DNA from: an uncultured bacterium
GTDB taxonomy: Bacteria; Patescibacteriota; Minisyncoccia; Phycocordibacterales; PALSA-1337
NCBI GenBank assembly: GCA_903900935.1
Contig: CAIUOX010000011.1
Location: 1-46,881, forward strand
Reading direction: 5' to 3'
DNA: 46,881 nt
Positions 37,560-46,881 of this stretch are shown piece after piece. How positions within the stretch are numbered: the stretch's first letter is position 1; every line of letters starts with the position of its first letter. Below the pieces are notes generated by a model. That model was not told the DNA's origin, did not search any database, and was given only the letters and a program-made list of their open reading frames with translations. The translations under genes and the position numbers were made by a program.

Positions 37560-38525
37560 TTATTTAACTTTCTCCAATAGTTTGATCATATCAGGATCAC
37601 GAGCTCCACTTCCCAATATAACGACTGCATAGACATCCTTATTTCTTCCCAATGCAAATAATTGAATAGCTGTTCTATTTGCTTCTATTGTATAGCCATT
37701 TTTCCCACCAAGATAATTTGACCAGCTCAAGAAATGCGTTGGATTCACAAATGTATGCGCACGAAGTACCTTTGATTTGAGTTGAGTAATACCAATAATC
37801 CCAGGATCATTGGCACGTATCCATTCAAGGATAATAACCAGATCATTTGCAGTAGAGACATTTTGTCCATCTAATCCTGAAGGGTCTTTGAATGAAGTTC
37901 TATATGCACCGATTGATTGGACAAAATCATTCATCGCTTTGATAAATTTTTGTCTGCCATAAAATTGTGCATATGCTTCTGCAGTATCATTTGATGAAAC
38001 CATAAGCAGTGGATAAAGTAGGTTTTCGGCAGTGAATGTCTCACCAACTTTGAAACTTGCTGTATTGCCATATGTAGCGAGTATATCGCGACTAAGAATA
38101 ATATGAGCGTTTGGACTGATGAGCTTTCGCGCGACAATTGCAGTCACAAGTTTAGTGATTGAAGCAATCGGTACGATCTTGTCTATATTGTATTGCGCAA
38201 CAATCGTATTTGTTGAAAGATCTTTTACTATATATGCTACTGCTGTAATCTTGCCGTCTGCCCCTTGAGGCAATGCCTGCGCAGCAGAATCAATAATATC
38301 TTCTTCTTCCAAAGCGGTATAGCGAATAGTACGAGTAAATCCAGAAATAGATGTGTCATCATCTATACTAGTAAAAGCAGTTTTGACTTCAGCTAAAGTA
38401 TCTGATGTGCTATGTATAATATATGGTCTAACTACATACCATGTATGCGAAGCAACATATGCACATGCGACACCGAACAATACAGCGCCAATACCCCAAC
38501 ACGTTATAGATAAAAGATTTTTCAT
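37560..38525 (-). CDS. Serine D-Ala-D-Ala carboxypeptidase (S11/DacA-like)
   Basis: VPIASITKLVTAIVARKL (SxxK), SSNDTAEAYAQFYG, GKNGYTIEANRTAIQLF. Confidence 0.9.
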   Translation of the reverse strand: MKNLLSITCWGIGAVLFGVACAYVASHTWYVVRPYIIHSTSDTLAEVKTAFTSIDDDTSISGFTRTIRYTALEEEDIIDSAAQALPQGADGKITAVAYIVKDLSTNTIVAQYNIDKIVPIASITKLVTAIVARKLISPNAHIILSRDILATYGNTASFKVGETFTAENLLYPLLMVSSNDTAEAYAQFYGRQKFIKAMNDFVQSIGAYRTSFKDPSGLDGQNVSTANDLVIILEWIRANDPGIIGITQLKSKVLRAHTFVNPTHFLSWSNYLGGKNGYTIEANRTAIQLFALGRNKDVYAVVILGSGARDPDMIKLLEKVK

Positions 38526-38526
38526 A

Positions 38527-39456
38527 TCATTTGATCAGTCGATAAAATACATTTGATCCATAGCGTATATCAATATATTCAAATCTTGATGCTGGACCTT
38601 TTCCTGTAGTAGCATCTGCAGTCATACGCTCCCAAAATGAGACAAGATTGCTAAGTTGAATATCAAAAGAACGAGTATTATTGAAATATATAACAAGAAT
38701 ATCGTCAGGTGATGTACTACCAATATTTGTTGAAACTTTCTGATCTACATACAATTCATATTCTCCACCAGGCTTGATCAAAAGTGCTTGAACATTTATA
38801 CCAGATGCCTTAACTGCTGTATAAAAATGTTGTAATAATACAAATTCATTTGTTGATGTGGCCATAGAGCCGATATTAATATTCATAGATGTTGTTGTGC
38901 CAAGAATGTCAGGAGCATAATACCGATTGTACACATGTCCAGAAAAAGAAGGAGATTGCTCGAACATATATCCAGTCTCATCAGCAAAATAACAACTATC
39001 AGAAGACTCCATGCTAAGGGTATTACCATTCCAATCTGGCAATGTTGCACAAATAAGCGCCGAAGGAGTTTTTTGACTCACCGATATAATAAGACTATGC
39101 CAGCCGTCTCGGCGAACATTGACATGTGCGATGCGTGGCGAAGCAGACTGTATATTTGATATCAATTGGCCCATAGGATATATGAGCGAACTTCTACGCG
39201 GAAACAAGCCCATATATGATCCTTCTAGAGCTTGCTCAGCCGTCTTATCTAGCAAAGGAATGATGTCTTGGTCTACACCAAATATCTGAACAGTATCAAT
39301 ATGGAACTTTTGTAAACCTACTATCTTGAATACACCAAACAATAAACTACCAATCAATAAAATAACTACTCCACATGTCATAAAAAGTCGAGTACGACGA
39401 GTGTGCACAAATGATTTTGATTGATGAGAGAATTTTGGGCGTCGAGATATATCCAT
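38527..39456 (-). CDS. FtsQ/DivIB-like POTRA-domain cell division protein
   Basis: Short basic cytoplasmic N-terminus, one TM, FHIDTVQIFGVDQD... VNVRRDGWHSLIISVSQKTPSALI; ORF extends to 39519. Confidence 0.6.
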   Translation of the reverse strand: MDISRRPKFSHQSKSFVHTRRTRLFMTCGVVILLIGSLLFGVFKIVGLQKFHIDTVQIFGVDQDIIPLLDKTAEQALEGSYMGLFPRRSSLIYPMGQLISNIQSASPRIAHVNVRRDGWHSLIISVSQKTPSALICATLPDWNGNTLSMESSDSCYFADETGYMFEQSPSFSGHVYNRYYAPDILGTTTSMNINIGSMATSTNEFVLLQHFYTAVKASGINVQALLIKPGGEYELYVDQKVSTNIGSTSPDDILVIYFNNTRSFDIQLSNLVSFWERMTADATTGKGPASRFEYIDIRYGSNVFYRLIK

Positions 39457-39502
39457 GAATATAAGAAAGTACGAACAATAGAAGAATAGACGTATGTATG
39501 TT

Positions 39503-40798
39503 CTATTTGTTACCACCAATCACATCTTGTCCAAAATACTTACGTAATACTTGAGGAACTTTGATGGTTCCATCTGCTTGTTGATAATTTTCAATGAGAG
39601 ACACTAAAATACGTGGTGTTGGAATAGCCGTTGAATTGAGAGAGTGTGCATAACGAAGAGTACCCTCAGCATCACGATAGCGAATATTGAGACGACGACA
39701 TTGAAAATCATGAAAATACGAAGCTGACGATATCTCGCGATATTTCTTTTCTTTTGGAACCCAAAGCTCAATATCATATTTCTTGACTTGACCCAAACCA
39801 AGATCAGCTCCACAATTGATCACTGTGTGATATGGAATACCCAATGATTCTATGAATTCTTCAGTATTGCGATTGACCTCTTCATGATACTTGACTGAGG
39901 TTTCATGATTTGCCTCACAGAGAATAAGTTGCTCAAACTTATAAAATTCATGAACGCGAATCAAGCCTTTGACGTCTTTGCTATGTGCACCAGCTTCGCG
40001 GCGATAACATGGAGAAAAACCGAGATAACGCTTGGGGAGTTGCTCAAAAAGTAATGTCTCATCAGCATGCATGCCCATAAGAGGAACTTCAGCAGTACCT
40101 ACGAGATAATCACCGTCTTGGGTCTTGTAGAGGTCTTCTTCGCCATCTGGAAGATATCCTGTGCCTAACATAGTAAGCTTTCGAACAATAACTGGTGGCA
40201 TCACAGGAACAAATCCTTTGCCTACAATACCAGAGGTATTTTTTTCGCCAAAGAAATCAAGTGCATAATTCCAAATTGCAAAACAAAGTCTTACTCCATC
40301 CCCTGTAAGAAAATATCCTCTGAAACCATGAACTTTGGATCCACGCTCAATATCAATCATATTTAATGATGTCATAATCTCTATATGATCTTTTGGTTCA
40401 AAAGTAAAATTTGGTTTTTCGCCCCAGATTTTTACCTCTTTATTGTCAGCATCACTCTCACCATCAGGAACTGACATATCAGGTATATTTGGTACACGTA
40501 ACATGAGATTTTGCCAATCTTTCATAACATTCTTTAGGAGAACGTCTTCTTTTTCAAGCTCATTCTTGACTGTCTTCATTTGTGCAATAAGTACTGCACG
40601 ATCTTCTGGAGTGGCTGACTTCGTAATCTTGTCACTTGCTGAATTTTGAATAGCTCGGCGAGCTTCTACACTAGAAAGTAGAGCACGACGCTTGTCGTCG
40701 AGAGCTATGAGCTCATCTATATTGAATACAAGGTGCTTCTTTTGTACAGCAGTAGCAATAATCTCTTTATTTTCTCTGATGAATTTAATATCAAGCAT
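39503..40798 (-). CDS. serS: Seryl-tRNA synthetase
   Basis: MLDIKFIRENKEII; GTGYLPDGEEDLYKT; FSPCYRREAGAHSKDVKGLIRVHEFYKFEQ; NSTAIPTPRILVSLIENYQQADGTIKVPQVLRKYFG. Confidence 0.96.
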   Translation of the reverse strand: MLDIKFIRENKEIIATAVQKKHLVFNIDELIALDDKRRALLSSVEARRAIQNSASDKITKSATPEDRAVLIAQMKTVKNELEKEDVLLKNVMKDWQNLMLRVPNIPDMSVPDGESDADNKEVKIWGEKPNFTFEPKDHIEIMTSLNMIDIERGSKVHGFRGYFLTGDGVRLCFAIWNYALDFFGEKNTSGIVGKGFVPVMPPVIVRKLTMLGTGYLPDGEEDLYKTQDGDYLVGTAEVPLMGMHADETLLFEQLPKRYLGFSPCYRREAGAHSKDVKGLIRVHEFYKFEQLILCEANHETSVKYHEEVNRNTEEFIESLGIPYHTVINCGADLGLGQVKKYDIELWVPKEKKYREISSASYFHDFQCRRLNIRYRDAEGTLRYAHSLNSTAIPTPRILVSLIENYQQADGTIKVPQVLRKYFGQDVIGGNK

Positions 40799-40943
40799 AT
40801 ATGTACTCTATAGTATCATCATTTCCTAAAAAATTGAACAGGATTTGATTCACCATGTGGTACAATATGGCGTTTCGAATTATTAACTAATAATACTCAG
40901 ATTAGTTGGAGACGGGGTGACATATACTTTTTAATCAAATGCA

Positions 40944-41828
40944 ATGAAAACAAATATATATACAATAAATCCTGAACAATATCCTGGATTGTTACCACAC
41001 ATATCTAGACTACCAAAGAAATTAGAGGTCTCTGGATTATTGCCTAATATTGAATACAAATTCTTATGCATTATTGGATCTCGAGAAAATAGTGCATATG
41101 GTAAAGAAGTATGTAATCGTCTTATCAAAGGACTTCAAGGATATCCAATAGTTATAGTGTCTGGACTAGCAATCGGTATTGATTCGATTGCTCATGAAAT
41201 AGCACTCAAATATAGTATAAAGACTATTGCATTTCCTGGATCAGGATTGGCTCTTGATGTGCTATACCCAGGATCACACAGATCACTCGCATTAAAAATT
41301 GTTGAATCTGGAGGAGCACTCATATCACCATTTGAGAGACATCAAAAAAGCACAGTATGGACCTTCCCTTTCAGAAATCGCCTTATGGCAGGAATATCTC
41401 ACGCTACACTTATAATAGAAGCACGAAAAGGCTCGGGCACTCTTCTTACAGCAGAATATGCGGCAGAATTCAATAGAGATATACTCGCTGTTCCTGGTTC
41501 AATATTTTCTGATCTTTCATATGGGCCACATATGTTGATCGAACGTGGAGCAATTCCAGTAACTTCATCAAAGGATATTCTTGAGGCGCTTGGATTTGCG
41601 GTTGCAAAAGAAAGTAATCAACAATCTCTACTTAGTCTAGCTGAACTATCATTGTCTGAACAAGAAACAAATATTCTTGCATTACTCAAATCATCACCTC
41701 ACACAGGGTCAAATATAATAAACTTACTGCAACTCACTTCATCAGCATTCAATATGTCAATATCAGAACTCGAAATCAAAGGAATCGTAGAAGAAAGAGG
41801 TGGATTATATTGTATAAAAAATAGTTAA
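40944..41828 (+). CDS. dprA: DNA processing protein DprA/Smf
   Basis: IVSGLAIGIDSIAHEIAL, TIAFPGSGLALDVLYPGSHRSLA, SPFERHQKSTVWTFPFRNRLMAGIS, GSGTLLTAEYAAEFNRDILAVPGSI. Confidence 0.93.
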   Translation: MKTNIYTINPEQYPGLLPHISRLPKKLEVSGLLPNIEYKFLCIIGSRENSAYGKEVCNRLIKGLQGYPIVIVSGLAIGIDSIAHEIALKYSIKTIAFPGSGLALDVLYPGSHRSLALKIVESGGALISPFERHQKSTVWTFPFRNRLMAGISHATLIIEARKGSGTLLTAEYAAEFNRDILAVPGSIFSDLSYGPHMLIERGAIPVTSSKDILEALGFAVAKESNQQSLLSLAELSLSEQETNILALLKSSPHTGSNIINLLQLTSSAFNMSISELEIKGIVEERGGLYCIKNS

Positions 41829-41855
41829 AATCATTCAGATTATAAAGTGTCGCTT

Positions 41856-41884
41856 TTGACCTTTACCTTTACTCCGTGTAATAC
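41856..41884 (+). promoter_or_regulatory. topA promoter with near-leaderless start
   Basis: TTGACC - 17 nt - TAATAC, then 9 nt to ATG (41894). Confidence 0.7.
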
Positions 41885-41893
41885 TTACCGCTA

Positions 41894-44320
41894 ATGAAAC
41901 TTGTTATTGTAGAATCTCCTTCAAAATCAAAGACTATCACCAAATATCTTGGTGAGGGTTTTATTGTTCGTGCTTCTATTGGGCACGTTCGCGATCTTCC
42001 AAAATCAAGCAAAAAGGCCATAGATATTGGAGATGGATTCACGCCCCACTATGAAGTCGTTGCAAAAAAAGAAGATGTACTCACTGATATTGCAGAACAA
42101 TCAAGAAAAGTTGATGAAATACTTCTTGCAACAGACCCAGACCGTGAAGGAGAAGCTATAGCGTGGCATATATCTGAAGTACTCAAAGACCGCATTGGTA
42201 AAGGTGTCATAAAAAAGATGCATCGCATCAGCTTCCACGAAATCACCAAAGAAGCCGTACAAGAAGCACTCAAAAATCCTCGTGAAATTGATCAGAACCT
42301 CCGCCAAGCACAAGAAGCACGTCGTGTGCTCGATCGACTAGTTGGTTACGAACTTTCTGGTCTTATCTGGAAAAAAGTCCGTTATGGTCTTTCAGCTGGC
42401 CGTGTCCAATCTCCAGCATTACGCATCATCGTTGAACGTGAACGTGAGATCAAAGCATTCATTCCTGAAACCTATTGGGTCTTGAGTGGCGAATGGAAAA
42501 CAAAAAAAGGTGACAAACTTACTCTTACATGTGTAGAAGAACCACGACACAAGACAACGATAGATTCTATTCTTGATATTGCTCGTAACAATCCATGGCA
42601 TATTGTTGATATAGAAGAATCAGAACAAAAACGTTCATCAAAAGCACCTTTCATAACATCAACACTACAACAAGCTGCGAGCTCACGCCTTGGATTCTCG
42701 CCATCACGCACCATGGGTATAGCACAGAAGCTTTATGAATCAGGACATATCACCTATATGCGTACTGATTCAACCAACCTTGGCGCCCAAGCTGTAGCGC
42801 AGATTATTACAGTCGTAACCAAAAATTACGGACCACAGTATATAAACGTTAGAACATTCGCTACAAAGAGTAAAAATGCCCAGGAAGCTCACGAAGCAAT
42901 CCGTCCAACCAATTTTAGCAAAGAAGCAGTTGGTGCCAACGATGAACAGAAGAAGCTCTACCGTTTGATTTGGCAACGTACTGTCGCTTCACAGATGACC
43001 GATGCCAAGATGGCAAAGACGAAGATTGTCGCAAATATCAAAAATTCGTCAGCTGTGTCTGCAGACGAGAATGATGTCTCGACTGCGAAGCACAAAGAGA
43101 CATCATTCTCATCAAAAGGGCACGGTGTAAGTATTCCTGATTTCACCGCAACCGGTTCACGTATCCTTTTTGACGGTTGGCTCAAAGCTGACCCTGATTC
43201 AGTTGGCGAAGAAGTTACCCTGCCTGCATGTGCCCCCAATGAATCTCTCACTCTCATTTCTATCGATTCACAAGAAAAGCAGACTCAGCCACCTGGACGC
43301 TATACCGAAGCTGGACTCATCAAAGAACTCGAAAAGCGAGGCATCGGTCGCCCTTCTACTTATGCATCTATATGTAGAACTATCGAAGATCGTGGCTATG
43401 TAGAGAAAGAAGGTCGTTCACTCAAACCAACTGATACAGGTGAGGTTGTTTCATCATTCTTGGAAGAATACTTCCCTACTTATATTAGTGATACATTCAC
43501 TGCAGAGATGGAAAATGAGCTTGATGAAATAGCAAATGGCGAACGCACTTATGTAAAAACACTCACTGATTTCTACTGGCCATTCCACCAAGAAGTCCTA
43601 TCAAAAGACAAGCTCGCCAAAGCAACCAACCTTGGTGCAGCAGATCCAAAATTCATATGTCCAAAGTGTGGAACAACACCGATGGAAATCAAGCTTGGTA
43701 GAAATGGCAAATTCCTATCATGTTCAAAATATCCTGACTGCGACGGTGCACTCACACTCGATGGCACTGAATTCAAGAAAGATGAACCTATTGGCATTGA
43801 TCCTGCAACTCAACTTCCTATTTTCGTATTAAATGGCAGATTTGGCCCATATGTCCAACTAGGTGTAAAACCTCCAAAGATCAAGAAAGCCAAAAAACTT
43901 AAAAGCAAAAAAGACCTACCTTCTGACAGGCATGGAAAGAAAACTGAAAAAGCCGAGAAAGCACTTGGTTTAGAGGATTCTGGTACACCAAATCATATTC
44001 CAGCAGAAATAGCCCCAGAAGATCCAATCACACCAAAACCTCGCATGGCTTCAATACCTCGCACCATGGATCCTTCAAAAGTTACTGTCGCTGATGCCCT
44101 AAAATATTTGAGCCTTCCTCGCACACTCGGAATTCACCCAGTATCTGGAAAAGATGTTGTTGCTTCCAATGGTCGCTTTGGTCTTTATATTGCTCATGAT
44201 GGGAATTATCGTTCAATCAAAGCTCCTGATGATGTCTACGAAATATCACTTGCACGAGGCCTAGAATTATTGGCTATAGAAAAAAAGCCCCGAGGATTCA
44301 AAAAGAAAATTGATAAATAA
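41894..44320 (+). CDS. topA: DNA topoisomerase I
   Basis: MKLVIVESPSKSKTITKYLG, LATDPDREGEAIAWHI, SAGRVQSPALRIIVERE, ITYMRTDST, C4 zinc finger CPKCGTTPMEIKLGRNGKFLSCSKYPDC. Confidence 0.97.
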   Translation: MKLVIVESPSKSKTITKYLGEGFIVRASIGHVRDLPKSSKKAIDIGDGFTPHYEVVAKKEDVLTDIAEQSRKVDEILLATDPDREGEAIAWHISEVLKDRIGKGVIKKMHRISFHEITKEAVQEALKNPREIDQNLRQAQEARRVLDRLVGYELSGLIWKKVRYGLSAGRVQSPALRIIVEREREIKAFIPETYWVLSGEWKTKKGDKLTLTCVEEPRHKTTIDSILDIARNNPWHIVDIEESEQKRSSKAPFITSTLQQAASSRLGFSPSRTMGIAQKLYESGHITYMRTDSTNLGAQAVAQIITVVTKNYGPQYINVRTFATKSKNAQEAHEAIRPTNFSKEAVGANDEQKKLYRLIWQRTVASQMTDAKMAKTKIVANIKNSSAVSADENDVSTAKHKETSFSSKGHGVSIPDFTATGSRILFDGWLKADPDSVGEEVTLPACAPNESLTLISIDSQEKQTQPPGRYTEAGLIKELEKRGIGRPSTYASICRTIEDRGYVEKEGRSLKPTDTGEVVSSFLEEYFPTYISDTFTAEMENELDEIANGERTYVKTLTDFYWPFHQEVLSKDKLAKATNLGAADPKFICPKCGTTPMEIKLGRNGKFLSCSKYPDCDGALTLDGTEFKKDEPIGIDPATQLPIFVLNGRFGPYVQLGVKPPKIKKAKKLKSKKDLPSDRHGKKTEKAEKALGLEDSGTPNHIPAEIAPEDPITPKPRMASIPRTMDPSKVTVADALKYLSLPRTLGIHPVSGKDVVASNGRFGLYIAHDGNYRSIKAPDDVYEISLARGLELLAIEKKPRGFKKKIDK

Positions 44321-44404
44321 TTCAAAAACTTGCAATTTTAATAATTTTGTTGTTAAATAGGTTTAGTGTTATTTGTAAATTGAACATTACGGCTACTTTG
44401 AATT

Positions 44405-45682
44405 ATGAGTGAAACGACCATATTACCTACGGTTTTTGTTATGCAGGCTCGGAAAGTCCATTTACTTGAGGAAAGAAATATGCAGTGGTATCTTGGAACA
44501 CAGCTGATATCCCTTACCGGACTAATGTTGCGTTCTTCACTACTGTCATTACTGCTAGTGGATCTTCTCGGTATTACGAAAGCTCCACCTTACGTTGGCT
44601 TTGTCTGGGCGCTCAATGTGCTTCCTGGAACATTTCTCGGCATATTCGCTGGAGTAATCCTCGATCGCTATGACAAGCGAAAGATCTTGCAGATCACGGC
44701 TTCATTTGGTGTTATCCAAGGAGCAGCTCTAGCCTACTTGGCATTTATGGATGTGCATCACATGTCTATATCAGCCATCATGGCCATTGCTCTATTTGGT
44801 GGGTTCACAAATGCTTTGGATGGTATCGGCAGGAATGCCATAGTCAAAGATGCCGTCGTCAACAAGTACAATCATCGGTCAGGAGCGATATTTTTTGGTT
44901 CACTCTATACCTTTGCGATGCTAGTTGGTAACGGAATATCTGGATACCTCATCATTTGGATCGGTTACGGCAATTCATTCATGCTAAATGCGATCTCATT
45001 CTTGGTGCTCATCATCGGTTTAAGAAAAATGAACTTTGATCACCATGAAGTACGAAAGCTACGCCCATTCAACTTCGGTGAAACATGGCAATCCATACTG
45101 GCAGGAGGACGCTACACGTTCTCTGAGCCAGGTATTCGTATATCTATTGTGCTCGCCTCATTCATAACTGTCTTTGGTTTCGACTACAACGTCATCTTGT
45201 CCATCATTACACAAGCGATGTTCCATGGTGGACCAAAAGAATACAGCTACCTCGCAACCTGCTCAGGAATAGGGTCACTCGTCGGTTCAATTATTGCGAT
45301 CTTATTCAGTGAATCGCGACCAAAACAATTTGTCATTGGCGGATGCCTTCTGCTTGGTTTGGGCCAAATAGCTTGCGCGTGTACGACGAACATCCACGTA
45401 GCTGCTATCATGCTCGCCATTTGTGGTTTTGGATTCATGGCAAGCTTCTTACCATCTCGTGCAGCAATCATGCATATCGTGAAAAAAGAAATGACTGGAA
45501 TCGTACTCGGCTTTACCTTCATGTTCTTCTATGGAGGAATGATGGTTAGCTCAGTTTGTGCCGGCTGGCTCGCAAAGCACGCCGGTTGTCCTTCAGTTCT
45601 TTTGATATGTGGCACTGTCCTTATATTTACTGCAATAGCAACACCGTTTCTTCCAGGAATTGCAGAAATTGAAAAGGAGTGA
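44405..45682 (+). CDS. MFS transporter (MFS_3/enterobactin-exporter-like)
   Basis: WYLGTQLISLTGLMLRSSLLSLLL, GTFLGIFAGVILDRYDKRKILQIT; 12-TM-like hydrophobicity. Confidence 0.85.
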   Translation: MSETTILPTVFVMQARKVHLLEERNMQWYLGTQLISLTGLMLRSSLLSLLLVDLLGITKAPPYVGFVWALNVLPGTFLGIFAGVILDRYDKRKILQITASFGVIQGAALAYLAFMDVHHMSISAIMAIALFGGFTNALDGIGRNAIVKDAVVNKYNHRSGAIFFGSLYTFAMLVGNGISGYLIIWIGYGNSFMLNAISFLVLIIGLRKMNFDHHEVRKLRPFNFGETWQSILAGGRYTFSEPGIRISIVLASFITVFGFDYNVILSIITQAMFHGGPKEYSYLATCSGIGSLVGSIIAILFSESRPKQFVIGGCLLLGLGQIACACTTNIHVAAIMLAICGFGFMASFLPSRAAIMHIVKKEMTGIVLGFTFMFFYGGMMVSSVCAGWLAKHAGCPSVLLICGTVLIFTAIATPFLPGIAEIEKE

Positions 45683-45696
45683 TGATCAAAACGATC

Positions 45697-45726
45697 AACA
45701 GCGTTGCCCTATGGTGACGCTGTTTT
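45697..45726 (+). terminator. Terminator of the MFS gene
   Basis: AACAGCGT-tgccctatggtg-ACGCTGTT followed by TTTAT. Confidence 0.75.
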
Positions 45727-45742
45727 TATATATAAAAAATAA

Positions 45743-46729
45743 TTATATACTAAAATTCTTCAATGAATACAAATCCTCATTTTCATCTTTTTTGATCTCG
45801 GCAGTTCCCCTATCATCAATCGCGCTTGTCGAGGTCTGACCTTGAATTACTTCTTGTGTAGACACAGTAGAAATAACCACTTTGCTAGCACTATTTTTAC
45901 TTGCATGAATCTTTTCTAATAATACCCTCAAATCATCTGGACTGAAGAAATCTATCGTAACAGTGCCACCTTCTTTGTTTTTTTCAATACGCACACGAGT
46001 ACCGAGTGATTCAGTAAAATTGCGCTCCATCTCCATAATGGCAGGATCGAGGTACTTGCCTTTGTTGCGGATGCGCTCAGTAGCTACGCGACGAGACATA
46101 GACTCTGCTTCACGCACCGTGAGTCTATTGGCCATGATTTCCTTGAATAGGACCACTTGCTCTTCTGGTCTGCTAGTTAGCATGAGTAAAGGACGTGTAT
46201 GACCTTCAGAGATCTTTCCTTCTTCAAGTGCAGTGATCATATCATCTGGCAAAGCGAGAATACGCATTGAATTTGAAACATATTCACGGCTCTTGCCGAC
46301 CTTATCAGCAATCTGGGCTTGTTTGAGATTGAATTCCTTTGCCAATCTCTCAAATGAACGTGCACGATCGACTGGGTTCAGATCTTCGCGTTGGAGATTT
46401 TCAATAATAGCCATCTCAAGCTTGAGCTGTGGATTTTCTTCGCCACTGCGAATGAGTACAGGTACTTGTAATAGACCTGCCAATTTTGAAGCGCGCAAAC
46501 GACGCTCACCAGAGATGAGCTCGTATTCTACATTCATGCCACCATCTTCGCGATAGACTTCTTTGCGAGTAACAACGAGTGGCTGAAGCACACCATACAT
46601 CCGTATAGACTCCGAAAGATCCTTGAGTCTATCTTGATCAAATTCACGACGTGGCTGATATGGATTTGGGACTACTTTTTCAAGCTCGATCCAAAAGATT
46701 GCATTGTTCTCATATGATAATTGATTCAT
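45743..46729 (-). CDS. parB: ParB/RepB/Spo0J family partition protein
   Basis: IELEKVVPNPYQPRREFDQDRLKDLSESIRMYGVLQPLVV, ELISGERRLRASKLAG, ENLQREDLNPVDRARSFERL; start MNQLSYEN at 46729 preceded by TACAAT+6 nt; longer ORF runs into the tRNA region. Confidence 0.93.
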   Translation of the reverse strand: MNQLSYENNAIFWIELEKVVPNPYQPRREFDQDRLKDLSESIRMYGVLQPLVVTRKEVYREDGGMNVEYELISGERRLRASKLAGLLQVPVLIRSGEENPQLKLEMAIIENLQREDLNPVDRARSFERLAKEFNLKQAQIADKVGKSREYVSNSMRILALPDDMITALEEGKISEGHTRPLLMLTSRPEEQVVLFKEIMANRLTVREAESMSRRVATERIRNKGKYLDPAIMEMERNFTESLGTRVRIEKNKEGGTVTIDFFSPDDLRVLLEKIHASKNSASKVVISTVSTQEVIQGQTSTSAIDDRGTAEIKKDENEDLYSLKNFSI

Positions 46730-46788
46730 GACATAATTGTAATACAAGATTGATTTTAACCAAAATTCTAGTAGACTAGTATTCAGTT

Positions 46789-46870
46789 GCCGGGATGGCG
46801 GAATTGGTAGACGCACACGACTCAAAATCGTGCGGAGTAATCCATGGGAGTTCGATTCTCCCTCCCGGCA
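46789..46870 (+). tRNA. tRNA-Leu (anticodon CAA)
   Basis: GCCGGGA/TCCCGGC acceptor, CACGA-CTCAAAA-TCGTG anticodon arm, T-arm GGGAGTTCGATTCTCCC; CCA not encoded. Confidence 0.93.
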
Positions 46871-46881
46871 CAGACGTTACG

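Noticed and set aside
37432-37632. 66-aa ORF MKRLSEGVETTENELLAEHGQ...
   Set aside because: Runs across the inverted-repeat element and into the antisense of the carboxypeptidase gene; more likely noncoding
46730-46825. N-terminal extension of the parB ORF (MSRVRLPIPPSRQ...)
   Set aside because: This segment reads antisense through the tRNA-Leu region; a TACAAT box 6 nt before ATG 46729 supports the shorter protein

Overview
AT-rich, gene-dense window of Patescibacteria/CPR (Parcubacteria-like) type. That placement is inferred from gene content, gene size and AT bias. I support about 43 protein-coding genes, 2 tRNAs (Ser-GGA, Leu-CAA), several terminators and hairpins, and two gene remnants (a GIY-YIG fragment and a transposase N-terminus). 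Housekeeping content includes topA, dprA, serS, dnaX-like, dus, rnj, secG, tgt, L25/CTC, ParB, an ftsQ-like gene, a PIF1-like helicase, DacA- and VanY-type peptidases, ABC/ABC-F proteins, a ZIP transporter and an atypical P1B-like ATPase. Main observations: (1) more than 20 genes have a TATAAT-like -10 box, often extended TGnTATAAT, ending only 6-9 nt before the start codon. This implies pervasive leaderless transcription and relocates several starts. (2) A GC-rich island downstream of tRNA-Ser carries a protein whose C-terminus looks like the variable region of a diversity-generating retroelement (DGR) target. It has a strong terminator, its own hairpin leader, an SD-like site and an A8 run that puts the ATG out of frame. 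No reverse transcriptase or template repeat was seen in the window. (3) Two long intergenic hairpins have unrelated but self-complementary arms and share short loop words (GACGACTG ... CCGAGCACG), suggesting a dispersed structured element. (4) A 144-bp cruciform lies between two divergent leaderless promoters. (5) The P-type ATPase has lost the CPx proline, and the DnaX-like protein lacks its zinc module.
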